Assembly (NCBI GenBank): GCA_963763755.1
Contig: CAVXQE010000010.1
Span: 346,912-410,911 of the forward strand
Reading direction: 5' to 3'
Length of the DNA: 64,000 bases
Source: Gaiellasilicea sp963763755
GTDB lineage: Bacteria > Actinomycetota > Thermoleophilia > Gaiellales > Gaiellaceae
Part shown: positions 35,177 through 45,057 of the stretch, in pieces
Position numbering within the stretch: the stretch's first letter is position 1
Layout: each line of letters starts with the position of its first letter
Made by a program: the position numbers and the translations under genes
Notes under the pieces: generated by a model
Told to the model about the DNA's origin: nothing
The model's database searches: none
Seen by the model: the letters and a program-made list of their open reading frames with translations, nothing else

Positions 35177-35919
35177 ACCCCTCGCTCGCCGAGGAGATCG
35201 TCGCGGCGCTCGACAGCGGCGAGCGTCGCGTGGCGAGCAAGGTCGGCGACGACTGGGTTGTCGACCTGGAGGCGAAGGAGGCGATCCTCGAGTACTTCCG
35301 GCTGCGCAAGGTCGAGCCGATGACCGTCGGGCCGTTTTCCTACCAGGACAAGATCCCGCTGAAGCAGCATGCGCCCGGCGTCCGGATCGTCCCGCCGGGA
35401 GTCGCACGCTACGGCTCCTTCCTCTCGGAGGGCGTGGTGCTGATGCCCGGTTACGTGAACATCGGCGCCTGGGTCGGCCCCCGCACGATGGTCGATACGT
35501 GGGCGACGGTGGGCTCGTGCGCCCAGATCGGCGCGGACGTGCACCTCGCGGGCGGCGTCGGCATCGGTGGCGTGCTCGAGCCGCCGAACGCGACGCCGGT
35601 GATCGTCGAGGACGGCGCGTTCGTCGGCTCGCGCTGCATCGTGACCGAGGGCGTGCGCATCGGCGCCGGGGCGATCCTCGCCGCGAACGTCTCATTGACC
35701 GCGAGCGTGCCGATCATCGACGTCACGGGCTCGGAACCGGTCGAGCACCGCGGCGCCGTCCCGCCACGGGCAGTCGTCGTTCCGGGCACGCGACCGAAGG
35801 AGTTCCCGGCCGGCACGTACCAGATCGACTGCGCGCTGATCATCGGCTGGCGCCAGGAGTCGCACGACGAGCGCCTCAGCCTGAACGAGACCCTGCGGGA
35901 GTTCGAGCTCGCCGTCTAA
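35173..35919 (+). CDS. dapD: Tetrahydrodipicolinate N-succinyltransferase
   Basis: 248 residues. The left-handed beta-helix is visible as repeated hexapeptides (MPGYVNIGAWVGPRTMVDTW, IGADVHLAGGVGIGG, VRIGAGAILAANV), and the start KIPLKQHAPGVRIVPPG is typical of DapD. It transfers succinyl from succinyl-CoA to tetrahydrodipicolinate, the first step specific to the succinylase branch. GTG 35173 overlaps the dapC stop and has GAAGAGG upstream. Its stop overlaps that of the convergent dapF (CTAA, 35916-35919). Confidence 0.92.
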   Translation: MNPSLAEEIVAALDSGERRVASKVGDDWVVDLEAKEAILEYFRLRKVEPMTVGPFSYQDKIPLKQHAPGVRIVPPGVARYGSFLSEGVVLMPGYVNIGAWVGPRTMVDTWATVGSCAQIGADVHLAGGVGIGGVLEPPNATPVIVEDGAFVGSRCIVTEGVRIGAGAILAANVSLTASVPIIDVTGSEPVEHRGAVPPRAVVVPGTRPKEFPAGTYQIDCALIIGWRQESHDERLSLNETLREFELAV

Positions 35920-36686
35920 AGGTGCACGTCGCCGTCGCAGATCTCCTCTGCGGGGCCGACGAGCGTGATTCGGTTCTGGTCGTCCAGCTCGACGCGCAAC
36001 TCCCCACCGGGCATGCGGACCGTCACCGGGCTCTCGACCCAGCCGTTCGTGACCGCGGCAGCCGCGGCCGCGACGGCACTCGATCCCGACGCGCTCGTCT
36101 CCCCGGCTCCGCGCTCCCACACGAGCACCGTCAGCTCGTTGCCCCCGTCGACGCCGACGAGCTGGACATTCGTCCGGTCGGGGAAGCGCTCGTGCACCTC
36201 GAGCTGCGGGCCGAGCCGAAGGAGCTCCTCACGCACCGGGGTGCCGCGCACGACTGCGTGCGGGTTGCCGACGGACACCGCCGTCAGCTCGACCCGCTCG
36301 CCGTCGAGCTCGACGGTTTCGATCTCCCCCACTTCCACGTCGCCGACGCCCATCGCGATCGTGCCGTCCTCGCGAATGGCCGCCGGATACGACCGCCCGG
36401 ACGCCGCGATCGTCACCTGAGCCGCGCCGGCGCGCCGACCGAGCCAGGCGGCGGCGATGCGGCTGCCGTTGCCTGAGAACTCGGCCACGGAACCGTCGGG
36501 GTTCCAGATCACGATCTCGGCGTGTGCGTTCTCCACGGCCACGACTTCGAGGACGCCGTCCGAGCCGATCCCGTAGCGAACGTCGCACAGCCGGCGGGCG
36601 GTCTCGGAGTCGAGCGGCTGACCGGATTCCCTCCGCTCGACGAGCAGGTAGCTGTTACCGAGCGCGTGCCATTTCGAGAATCGCAT
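35916..36686 (-). CDS. dapF: Diaminopimelate epimerase homologue with Ser at both catalytic Cys positions
   Basis: 256 residues with the two-domain DapF layout: FSKWHALGNSYLLVE at the start, YGIGSDGV, WNPDGSVAEFSGNGSRIAAA, SVGNPHAVV, and WERGAGETSASGSSAVAAAA. Canonical DapF uses two cysteines as acid and base, in CGNG and ACG(T/S)G. Here they are Ser71 and Ser200, while all surrounding binding residues are kept. Either this is a subfamily with altered chemistry or its substrate differs from LL-DAP. Because dapD, dapE and dapC are adjacent and no other epimerase is in view, a DAP role is still the best guess. The 5' end overlaps miaA by 32 bases. Confidence 0.8.
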   Translation of the reverse strand: MRFSKWHALGNSYLLVERRESGQPLDSETARRLCDVRYGIGSDGVLEVVAVENAHAEIVIWNPDGSVAEFSGNGSRIAAAWLGRRAGAAQVTIAASGRSYPAAIREDGTIAMGVGDVEVGEIETVELDGERVELTAVSVGNPHAVVRGTPVREELLRLGPQLEVHERFPDRTNVQLVGVDGGNELTVLVWERGAGETSASGSSAVAAAAAAVTNGWVESPVTVRMPGGELRVELDDQNRITLVGPAEEICDGDVHL

Positions 36687-37546
36687 CCGCCACCTCTCCC
36701 ACCGGCCGGTCGGCGTCGATCATGACGATGCCGGGGATGCGGCGCATCCACTTCCGCTGGTAGGCCGCGAAGCGCAGCGTTCCTCGTTCGAGCTCGCCGA
36801 TCAGCCTCGGGCCGGGGCAGCGTGCGCACGGCATCGAGGCCGAGCACCTGGGGAACGACGTCGCCCGCTGCACGCACCTCCTCCTCGACACCCTGCTCGA
36901 ACATCGCTGCCGTGCGCGTGCGGATCCGTGCCGCCAGCGTCTCAGGAGGGACGTCTAGGCCCGCGACAAGGGTCGGCAGGCGCAGCTCGGCGCTCCAGAG
37001 GCGCGGTCGCTCCGGCACGAGCGTTCCGCCGGCCTGCCAGAGCTCCAGGGCCCGCACGACGCGCTTGCGGTCGTTCGGGTGCACCTGAGCGGCGGCACGG
37101 GGATCGCGGGCCTGCAGCAGCCCGTGAGCGGTGTGCGCGCCGCGCCGGTCGTAGAGCCGCTCCCAGCGCGCTCGCGCGTCCGCAGGCACGTCCGGCGGCA
37201 GGCGCACATCGGTCAGTGCCGCCTGGAACCACAGACCGGAGCCACCGACGACGACAGCGGTTCGACCCCCAGCGACGATCTCGTCGATTGCGTCGTGTGC
37301 CAGCGCCTGGAACTCGCCGACGGTGCCCTGGCGGTCGAGCGGCCAGATCCCGACCAGCCGCGCGCCTGCGTCCTGGTTCGTGAGGATCGGAAGGCCGCGA
37401 TAGACCTGCATCGAGTCCGCAGAGACGAGCTCGGCGGGGATCCGCTCGGCAATCGCCTCGGCAACGGCAGACTTGCCCGACGCGGTCGGGCCGAAGATCG
37501 CGAGGACGTCAGGGAACGGGGACTGTCTTCCAGCCGTGCTCGACAT
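36655..37546 (-). CDS. miaA: tRNA dimethylallyltransferase (frameshifted)
   Basis: About 297 residues. The P-loop IFGPTASGKSAVAEAIAE, then VSADSMQVYRGLPILTNQ (the DSMQVYRG signature) and GGSGLWFQAALTDVRLP identify MiaA, which adds the dimethylallyl group to A37 of UNN-reading tRNAs. One indel near 36815, in CCCCGGCCCGAG on the coding strand, moves the end into another frame. There it shows the expected RFAAYQRKWMRRIPG tail. ATG 37546 lies inside the end of the epimerase gene (38-base overlap). MiaB, which acts next on the same base, is two genes upstream. Confidence 0.9.
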
Positions 37547-38546
37547 CGTCCGGGCTGCTGCCCTCGTGGTCTGCCGTGACGGGCACGTTCTCCTCGGGGT
37601 GGGCGTCACGGTGCTCACGGAACCAGGCGACGGCGCGGGCGATTCCCTCGTCGAGCGGCACCTGCGGGTCGTAGCCGAGCAGCTCGCGCGCCTTGCTCAG
37701 ATCGGCGACGTAGTGCGTCACCTCACCGAGCAGCGACGGCGCGATCGTCATGTCCGGCTCGACGCCGAGCTCCGCGGCGATCCGCTCCGCAACGTGGACG
37801 AGTGTGTTGCCCTGGCCGTACGCCAGGTTGACGGTCTGGTTCACGACCCGGCCCTCGGCGAGCGCCTCGATCCCGCGCACGATCCCGTCGACGCAGTCGT
37901 CGACGTAGGTGAAGTCGAGCGTCTTCTCGCGGCCGCCGTAGACCGTGATCGGCTCCCCGCGCAGCATCGAGTGGATGAAGAGCGGCATGACGCGCACCAT
38001 GCGCTGCAGGTCGTTGTCGTAGCGCCCGTAGACGTTCGAGAAGCGGAAGACGAGATAGGGCAACCCGTAGCAGCGGGCGTAGGAGTAGATGAAAGCCTCG
38101 CCGGCGATCTTCGAGGCCGAGTACGTGCTCTCCGTGTAGGCGAAGTCGGCGATCGACTCGCCGTATTCCTCGAAGCGGTGGACGTCGCCGTAGACCTCGC
38201 GACTGGACGAGAAGACGATCGGGATGCGCTGCTGGCGGGCGTACTCGAGCACGTTGAACGTCATCACGGCGTTCTCGAGCGCGCGGTGGGGCTGCCGGAC
38301 GAGCTGGTGCACCTTCGCGTGCGCGGCCAGATGCACGACGATGTCGGCCTCCGGGTACTCGACTCCGTTGATTCCACCCGGGAACGATGCGTAGTGACCC
38401 GAGAGATCCTGGAGCAGGTAGCGGAAGTCGTCGGTCCACGTGTTCTGGCGCTTGTCGACGCCGAAGACCTCATGGCCTTCCTGCTTCAGTCGATGCGCGA
38501 GGTTCGTGCCGATCTGTCCCGACGACCCGGTGAGCAGAACCTTCAT
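37509..38546 (-). CDS. NAD-dependent sugar epimerase/dehydratase (extended SDR)
   Basis: 345 residues. The Rossmann motif TGSSGQIGTNLA (residues 6-17) is followed by VVHLAAHAKVH, FSSSREVYGD and YSASKIAGEAF (Tyr-x3-Lys), with RFSNVYGRYDND and TLDFTYVDDCVDGI later. This is the pattern of UDP-glucose/GDP-mannose type 4-epimerases and dehydratases. The specific sugar is not clear. It overlaps miaB by ATGA at its 5' side and miaA at its 3' side, an unusual place for a sugar enzyme between two tRNA modification genes. Confidence 0.85.
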   Translation of the reverse strand: MKVLLTGSSGQIGTNLAHRLKQEGHEVFGVDKRQNTWTDDFRYLLQDLSGHYASFPGGINGVEYPEADIVVHLAAHAKVHQLVRQPHRALENAVMTFNVLEYARQQRIPIVFSSSREVYGDVHRFEEYGESIADFAYTESTYSASKIAGEAFIYSYARCYGLPYLVFRFSNVYGRYDNDLQRMVRVMPLFIHSMLRGEPITVYGGREKTLDFTYVDDCVDGIVRGIEALAEGRVVNQTVNLAYGQGNTLVHVAERIAAELGVEPDMTIAPSLLGEVTHYVADLSKARELLGYDPQVPLDEGIARAVAWFREHRDAHPEENVPVTADHEGSSPDDVEHGWKTVPVP

Positions 38547-39862
38547 GCCGCGACCGCCGTGCGCTGCGCGCCCCGGAGCGTGGTCGAGGTCGCGCCGCCG
38601 ATCAGCACGTCGACGAGCTCACCGGGAACCGCGTCGCCGGTGAAGTTGACCATCGTGTTGCCGCGCGTGCGTCCGCGCAGCAGCGTCGCATCGGTTCGGC
38701 TCCAGCCCTCCACGAGCACCTCGACGGTCGTGCCCACGCGCTCGGCATTTCGCTCGGACGCGATCCGCTGCACGACCTCGACCAGCCGTTCGAGCCGTTC
38801 GTGCTTGACCGCGTCCGGCACCTGGTCCGGCAGCGCCGCCGCCTCGGTCCCCTGCCGCGGGGAGTAGATGAACGTGAAGGCGCTGTCGTACCGAACTGCC
38901 TCCACAACCTCCAGGGTCTCCCTGAAGTCGTCCTCCGTCTCGCCGGGGAAGCCGACGATGACATCGGTTCCAAGCACGAGACCGGGAATGGCGGCACGCA
39001 GCTTGGCGACGAGCTTCAGGTAGCGCTCGCGGTCGTAGGTGCGACGCATGGCCTTCAAGATCCGGCTCGAGCCGGACTGCAGCGGCAGATGAACGTGCTC
39101 GCAGACGGCGTCACACTCGACGATCGCCGCGATGACGGGGTCGCGGAAATCCTTCGGGTGCGGACTCGTGAAGCGGATCCTGTCGATCCCGTCGACCGCG
39201 TCGCACGCGCGCAGGAGCTCGCCGAACTCGGTCTCGAGCTCTGGCCGGAGGTCGCGGCCCCAGGAGTTGACGTTCTGTCCGAGCAGCGTCACTTCCCTCA
39301 CCCCGTCGGCCGCGAGGCGGGTGACCTCGGCGACGATCTCGCCCGGGCGCCGGCTCTGCTCCCTGCCGCGAACGGCCGGGACGATGCAGTACGCGCACTT
39401 CGAGTTGCAGCCCATCGAGACCTGCACCCAGGCACTGAAGGCGCGCTCGCGGTGCAGCGGCAGGTCGCCGGCGAAATGCTCGTGAGATCCGAATCGCCCG
39501 CGCGGAGCTTCGCCCCCGGCCCCGAGCCACTCCGCGAGGTGCGGGATCGAGCCGGGGCCGAACGCGACGTCGACCTGCGGGTAGAGCTCGAAGATCCGTT
39601 CGCGCTGCGCCTCGGCGTAGCAGCCGCCGACGGCGACGACGAGCTCCGGGTTCTCGCGCTTCCGCGCTCCCGCGTCGCCGAGGTAGGCCGCGAGCTTGGT
39701 GTCGGGCTTCTCGCGGATCGTGCAGGTGTTGAAGACGAGGACGTCGGCGTCCGCCTGCGATGGCGCCTCGCCGAGCCCGAGCGATTCGAGCATGCCCTTG
39801 ATCCGCTCGGAGTCGTGAGCGTTCATCTGGCAGCCGAAGGTCGTGACGTGGTACCTGCGCAC
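38543..39862 (-). CDS. miaB: tRNA-2-methylthio-N6-dimethylallyladenosine synthase
   Basis: 439 residues. The N-terminal UPF0004 domain supplies Cys11, Cys47 and Cys81 (TFGCQMN, NTCTIRE, VGGCYAE) for one iron-sulfur cluster. The radical-SAM domain has CNSKCAYCIVP for the other. A TRAM domain closes the chain (VEVLVEGWSRTD ... GRTRGNTMVNF). It methylthiolates the base made by MiaA. GTG 39862 lies six bases after TACGCT on the minus strand with no ribosome site, so the miaB-epimerase-miaA-dapF operon probably starts leaderless here. Confidence 0.93.
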   Translation of the reverse strand: MRRYHVTTFGCQMNAHDSERIKGMLESLGLGEAPSQADADVLVFNTCTIREKPDTKLAAYLGDAGARKRENPELVVAVGGCYAEAQRERIFELYPQVDVAFGPGSIPHLAEWLGAGGEAPRGRFGSHEHFAGDLPLHRERAFSAWVQVSMGCNSKCAYCIVPAVRGREQSRRPGEIVAEVTRLAADGVREVTLLGQNVNSWGRDLRPELETEFGELLRACDAVDGIDRIRFTSPHPKDFRDPVIAAIVECDAVCEHVHLPLQSGSSRILKAMRRTYDRERYLKLVAKLRAAIPGLVLGTDVIVGFPGETEDDFRETLEVVEAVRYDSAFTFIYSPRQGTEAAALPDQVPDAVKHERLERLVEVVQRIASERNAERVGTTVEVLVEGWSRTDATLLRGRTRGNTMVNFTGDAVPGELVDVLIGGATSTTLRGAQRTAVAA

Positions 39863-39868
39863 GCCACT

Positions 39869-39874
39869 AGCGTA
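39869..39874 (-). promoter_or_regulatory. Candidate -10 box TACGCT, leaderless miaB operon
   Basis: On the minus strand TACGCT (39874-39869) ends six bases before GTG 39862. The divergent TAAGCT at 39902-39907 serves the next gene. Confidence 0.5.
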
Positions 39875-39901
39875 ACGGCGATCACCGTGTCCCCATACGG
39901 C

Positions 39902-39907
39902 TAAGCT
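39902..39907 (+). promoter_or_regulatory. Candidate -10 box TAAGCT, leaderless dehydrogenase
   Basis: TAAGCT ends six bases before GTG 39914; the spacer CGCTCG has no ribosome site. Confidence 0.5.
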
Positions 39908-39913
39908 CGCTCG

Positions 39914-40948
39914 GTGCGTGCCGCATTGACGCGAGCAAGAGGCGTGATGGAGGTCGTCGACGTGCCCGAGCCGGACGCGGCCGGACAGGACGAGCTGATC
40001 GTCCGGCCCGAGACGGTCGGCCTCTGCGGTTCCGACTTCCACTACTTCCACGGCGACATCGGGCTGACGGACGACCCGGACGAGTTGTACCCGCGCATCC
40101 AGGGACACGAGTTCTCGGCGATCGTCGCGGACGTTGGGCCCGGCTGCCCTCCCAGCTTCGCGACCGGGCAGCGCGTTGCCATCTGGCCGCTCTCGGCGTG
40201 CGGGCACTGCCGCTGCTGCCGCATCGGCCGCGAGAACGCATGCGAGAACATCAGCCTGATCGGAATCCACGTCGACGGGGCGTTGCAGGAGCTCCTCCGC
40301 GTGCCGGCCCACCAGGCGTTCCCCGTTGCGCTGGACGACGCACGCCTGGCAGCGTTCGTCGAGCCGATGTCGATCGCAGTCCGTACGGTCGTACGCGGGC
40401 GTGTCGAGGCCGACGAGCATGTCCTCGTTCTCGGCGCAGGCCCCATCGGCCACGCCGTCGCAATCGCAGCGCTCGACCGGGGCGCGAAGGTGCTGCTTGT
40501 CGACCGGGTCGCCGAACGGCTCGAACGCGGCAGGTCCGGTGCCGATCTCGCGGTCTTCGGAGAGGGAGACGACCTCATGGCGCGCGCTCGAGACTGGACG
40601 GGCGGAGAGCTGCCCGAGGTCGTGGTCGAGGCAACGGGGGCGAAGGAGCCGATGCGCCTGGCGCTCGACCTGGTCGCGGCGGCGGGGCGCGTCGTCGTCG
40701 TCGGGCTCTCGGGCCATGAGGTGCCTCTACGGGTCGGCGCCCTCCCGTTTCGCGAGCTGGACGTACTCGGCGTCAGCTGCTGCCAGGGTCACGAATTTGC
40801 CGCTGCGGCGGAGCTGGTCGTGCGGTACCGCGACGCGGTCGCGCCGCTCCTCACACACGAGTTCCCGCTCGAAGAAGCACCGCAGGCGATTGCCTTTGCG
40901 ATCGAGCATCCCACCGAGGTGATGAAGGCCGTCGTCCATCTTTCGTGA
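39914..40948 (+). CDS. Zinc-dependent medium-chain dehydrogenase, sorbitol/threonine dehydrogenase type
   Basis: 344 residues. Catalytic zinc ligands lie in GLCGSDFHYFHG and IQGHEFSA. The structural zinc loop has four cysteines in CGHCRCCRIGRENAC (about residues 96-110), and the NAD(P) site is VLGAGPIGHAVAIAAL. FVEPMSIAVRTV is typical of the polyol dehydrogenase group. It oxidises a sugar alcohol or similar secondary alcohol; the substrate is not evident and no transporter adjoins. It ends 25 bases before the convergent alpha/beta hydrolase. Confidence 0.85.
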   Translation: MRAALTRARGVMEVVDVPEPDAAGQDELIVRPETVGLCGSDFHYFHGDIGLTDDPDELYPRIQGHEFSAIVADVGPGCPPSFATGQRVAIWPLSACGHCRCCRIGRENACENISLIGIHVDGALQELLRVPAHQAFPVALDDARLAAFVEPMSIAVRTVVRGRVEADEHVLVLGAGPIGHAVAIAALDRGAKVLLVDRVAERLERGRSGADLAVFGEGDDLMARARDWTGGELPEVVVEATGAKEPMRLALDLVAAAGRVVVVGLSGHEVPLRVGALPFRELDVLGVSCCQGHEFAAAAELVVRYRDAVAPLLTHEFPLEEAPQAIAFAIEHPTEVMKAVVHLS

Positions 40949-40972
40949 GCGCTTCTTCCGCGTCTGGTCGCT

Positions 40973-41749
40973 TCACTTGAATTCTTCGATCGTCTCGCCG
41001 AGCAGGCGGTTGAACGTGTCGGGATCCTCCAGCATCAGGAAGTGACCGACTCCCGGCATGAGCACAGTTTCGACGCCGTGACGCCGGAGCGCGTCGATGT
41101 CGGTGGGCCGGTAGTCGGGGTTGATGGCGACGACCGGCGCCTGTAGTTGGGGCAGAGCAGCAAGGATCGCCTCATCGTTCGTGACCGAGTGCTCCATCAT
41201 CTCGACGGCGACCTCGGGAGGTGCAGCCGACATGTCGGCGACGACATGCTCCACCAGCCGGGGATCGGAACCGGGCACGAACATCGGGCGCACGAAGGCT
41301 TCGACCGCCGTCCTGAACTCTTGGCGGAACGGCCGGACGAATTCCTCTGTCTCCTCGGGCGAGTCGACACCGCCGAGAGTGCGGTACGTGTCGACCCAGA
41401 CGAGCCCCGCGACGCGCTCGGGCAGCGCAAGCGCTACCTCGACGATCACGTCGCCTCCCATCGAGTGGCCGATCAGCACGACCTCGCGCAGTGCCAGCTT
41501 CTCGATCACGGCCACGACATCGCCGCCGAAGGCGGGCATCGTCCACTCCCGGCGTCCGCCACCCGACTCCCCATGTCCCGCAAGGTCGACCGCTACGACC
41601 ACGTGGGTCGCGGCGAAGTGGTCGATCTGCGGGCTCCAGTAGCTTCGATCGCACGACCAGCCGTGGACGAACACCAACGCCGGCGTGCCCTCACCCTCGA
41701 CCTCGAAATGCACGGGAACGCCATCCGCGGACTGAGCGATGTCCTTCAT
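40973..41749 (-). CDS. Alpha/beta hydrolase
   Basis: 258 residues. The oxyanion region VFVHGWSCDRSYW is followed by the nucleophile elbow LIGHSMGGDVIVE (Ser at about residue 96) and a C-terminal histidine in LMPGVGHFLMLEDP. The lid region (about 120-190) is acidic and helical. The fold covers esterases, lactonases and dehalogenases; nothing narrows the substrate. It begins seven bases after the stop of RNase Y on the same strand and may be co-transcribed with it. Confidence 0.85.
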   Translation of the reverse strand: MKDIAQSADGVPVHFEVEGEGTPALVFVHGWSCDRSYWSPQIDHFAATHVVVAVDLAGHGESGGGRREWTMPAFGGDVVAVIEKLALREVVLIGHSMGGDVIVEVALALPERVAGLVWVDTYRTLGGVDSPEETEEFVRPFRQEFRTAVEAFVRPMFVPGSDPRLVEHVVADMSAAPPEVAVEMMEHSVTNDEAILAALPQLQAPVVAINPDYRPTDIDALRRHGVETVLMPGVGHFLMLEDPDTFNRLLGETIEEFK

Positions 41750-41756
41750 CGCGCTG

Positions 41757-43256
41757 CTACTTGGCGACCTCGACTGCCCGGCTCTCGCGAATCACGATCA
41801 CCTTCACCTGGCCCGGGTACTCCAGCTGGTCCTCGATCTCGCGGGCGATCTCGTGCGAGAGAAGGACGGCGGCATCGTCGTCGACCTCGGTCGGCTCGAC
41901 CATCACCCGGATCTCACGGCCGGCCTGGAGGGCGTAGGCCTTCGCCACGCCGGGCTTCGCCGTCGCGATGTCTTCGAGTGCGCCGAGGCGCTTGATGTAG
42001 TGCTCGAGGCTCTCGCCGCGCGCCCCGGGACGTGACGCGGAGATCGCGTCTGCCGCGATCAGGAGTACGGCCTCGACGGTTTGCGGCTGCACCTCGTAGT
42101 GGTGTGCCTCGATCGCATGGACGACGCCCTGGCTCTCGCCGTAGCGCTTCGCGAGCTGCGCCGAAATGATCGCGTGCGAGCCCTCGACCTCGTGGGTCAT
42201 CGCCTTCCCGATGTCATGCAGGAGCGCCGCGCGCTTCGCTGTCTTCACGCTCGCGCCGAGCTCACTCGCCATGATCCCCGCCAGGTGCACGACTTCGAGC
42301 GTGTGCTTGAGAACGTGCTGCCCGTAGCTCGTCCGGTACCGCAGCTTGCCGATCACCTTCACGAGCTCCTCGTGGAACTCGCCGCAGCGGGCCTCGAAGA
42401 CCGCCTGCTCCCCCGCCTGGCGCACGTGATCCTCGAGCTCGGCCTTCGAGAGGTAGTACATCTCCTCGATCCGCGCCGGGTGGATGCGCCCGTCCTCGAT
42501 CAGCTTCTCGAGCGTCGTCCGGGCCACCTCACGCCGGAGCCCGTCGAAGGAGGACAGGACCACGGCCTGCGGCGTGTCGTCGATGATGAAGTCGACGCCG
42601 GTCAGGTGCTCCAGCGCGCGGATGTTGCGGCCCTCTCGTCCGATGATCCGGCCCTTCATGTCGTCTGACGGCAACTCGACGACGGTGACGGTCGTCTCTG
42701 CCGTATGGCTGGCAGCGACTCGCTGGAGCGCGTCGGCGATCAAGGCCCGCGCACGTCGCCTCGACTCCGTTCGCGCCTCCTCCTCCTGCTGACGGACGCT
42801 GCGAGCGAGCTCGTGCCGGATCAGGTCCTCGGACCGCTCGAGCAGGTGGTGCTTCGCCTCGGCGACGGTCAGCCCGGCGATCTTCTCGAGCTGCGCGAGC
42901 GCCTCGTCCTTCGCCGCCTTCAGCTCCTCCTGGAGCTGCTTGACGTGCGTCTCCCGGTCCGCAAGCCCCTGGTCGCGACGCTCGACCTCCGTCGATCTGC
43001 GCGCGAGCTCGTGCTCGGCGGCAGCGACCAACTCCTCGGCGCGCCCGGCCTCGGCACGCCGCTCCCGCACTTCGTTCTCGACCTCGCCCCGAAGCCTGAC
43101 GGCCTCCTCGCGCGCCTCGATCTGCGCCTCCCGGCGGATGGTCTCGGCCTCGCGCTCGGCGACGTGCACGCGCGAGCCGCTTCGGAGCATCAGGAGCGCC
43201 GCAGCAACGCCGGCACCGAGAGCAAGTCCGATGAGCGCCGCAAGCGTCGTGAGCAT
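41757..43256 (-). CDS. rny: Ribonuclease Y
   Basis: 499 residues. One N-terminal membrane helix (about 3-24) is followed by a long charged coiled coil (about 25-165), a KH domain with GRIIGREGRNIRALEHLTGVD, and an HD domain with ALLHDIGKAMTHEVEGSHA. It starts mRNA decay at the membrane. RNase J also occurs in this window (58943-60586), so the organism carries both enzymes of the Gram-positive type of degradosome. A 250-base leader precedes it, including a 9-bp hairpin; GGAGG and AGGA lie shortly before ATG 43256. Confidence 0.92.
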   Translation of the reverse strand: MLTTLAALIGLALGAGVAAALLMLRSGSRVHVAEREAETIRREAQIEAREEAVRLRGEVENEVRERRAEAGRAEELVAAAEHELARRSTEVERRDQGLADRETHVKQLQEELKAAKDEALAQLEKIAGLTVAEAKHHLLERSEDLIRHELARSVRQQEEEARTESRRRARALIADALQRVAASHTAETTVTVVELPSDDMKGRIIGREGRNIRALEHLTGVDFIIDDTPQAVVLSSFDGLRREVARTTLEKLIEDGRIHPARIEEMYYLSKAELEDHVRQAGEQAVFEARCGEFHEELVKVIGKLRYRTSYGQHVLKHTLEVVHLAGIMASELGASVKTAKRAALLHDIGKAMTHEVEGSHAIISAQLAKRYGESQGVVHAIEAHHYEVQPQTVEAVLLIAADAISASRPGARGESLEHYIKRLGALEDIATAKPGVAKAYALQAGREIRVMVEPTEVDDDAAVLLSHEIAREIEDQLEYPGQVKVIVIRESRAVEVAK

Positions 43257-43289
43257 GGCGTCCTGCCTCCAGGGGGAGAAGGTCGGTTG

Positions 43290-43311
43290 ACCGAGGCGGC
43301 TTCGCCTCGGT
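43290..43311 (-). other. 9-bp hairpin in leader of RNase Y gene
   Basis: ACCGAGGCG, loop GCTT, CGCCTCGGT: a perfect stem 34-55 bases before the rny start codon. RNase Y genes are autoregulated by mRNA cleavage in some bacteria; a leader hairpin would suit that, but no function is shown. Confidence 0.45.
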
Positions 43312-43507
43312 GCTCACATCCGGCGCTCGGCCTGCGCGGCCGTGCTCCGGTCTAGGCGCGTCAAATCAGGCTGAAGCCGGCGGTTCCTCCTCGTCGCCGG
43401 GTGGATGTGTGGTCGGAATGGGCTGAGTCAAGGTTTCAGTAATTTCGGAAAAGCACGCGCTTGCAGGTAAAAACGTCGAATGGAAGCAGTTCCAATCCTA
43501 CCGCTTC

Positions 43508-43933
43508 TCAGTCTCCCTGCGCAACGACCGCCTCGAGCGCGTCCTCGCCGAACCCTTTTCCGGCGAGGTAGCGCGCGGTCTTCACCCCCGGCCCTCTCTG
43601 CTCGGCGATCCGCGCGGCTCGCTCGCGCTCCGGCTCGATCCCGGCGAGCACCGCTTCGACGATCTCTGCCGCCACGCCACGATGCTCGAGGTCGTGCCGG
43701 ATCAGCGCATCGCCCGACCCGCGTTCGACGAGCCGCTCCGCCCTGCTGCGCGCGAAGCGCTCGTCGTCCACGTACCCGATCCGCTCGAGCGTCTCGAGCG
43801 CCTGCTCCCGCTCGGCCTCGCCGACGCCGCGCTGCTCGAGACGCGCGTCGAGCTCCGCGGTCGTGCGGTCGCGGAACCGCAGCGCCCGCAGTGCGGTCTC
43901 CACGGCGTCCGGGCCGTCCGGGCGGTCAGTCAT
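43508..43933 (-). CDS. recX: Regulatory protein RecX
   Basis: 141 residues of three-helix repeats typical of RecX: ALRALRFRDRTTAELDARLE, LERIGYVDDERFARSRAE, and KTARYLAGKGFGEDALE. It limits RecA filament growth. It sits 16 bases after recA on the same strand with GGAG before the start, the usual recA-recX arrangement. The length is at the short end for actinobacteria, where many RecX proteins have a longer N-terminus. Confidence 0.88.
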   Translation of the reverse strand: MTDRPDGPDAVETALRALRFRDRTTAELDARLEQRGVGEAEREQALETLERIGYVDDERFARSRAERLVERGSGDALIRHDLEHRGVAAEIVEAVLAGIEPERERAARIAEQRGPGVKTARYLAGKGFGEDALEAVVAQGD

Positions 43934-43949
43934 CGGTGTCTACTCCGGT

Positions 43950-45053
<1,104 letters not shown>

Positions 45054-45057
45054 CTAC

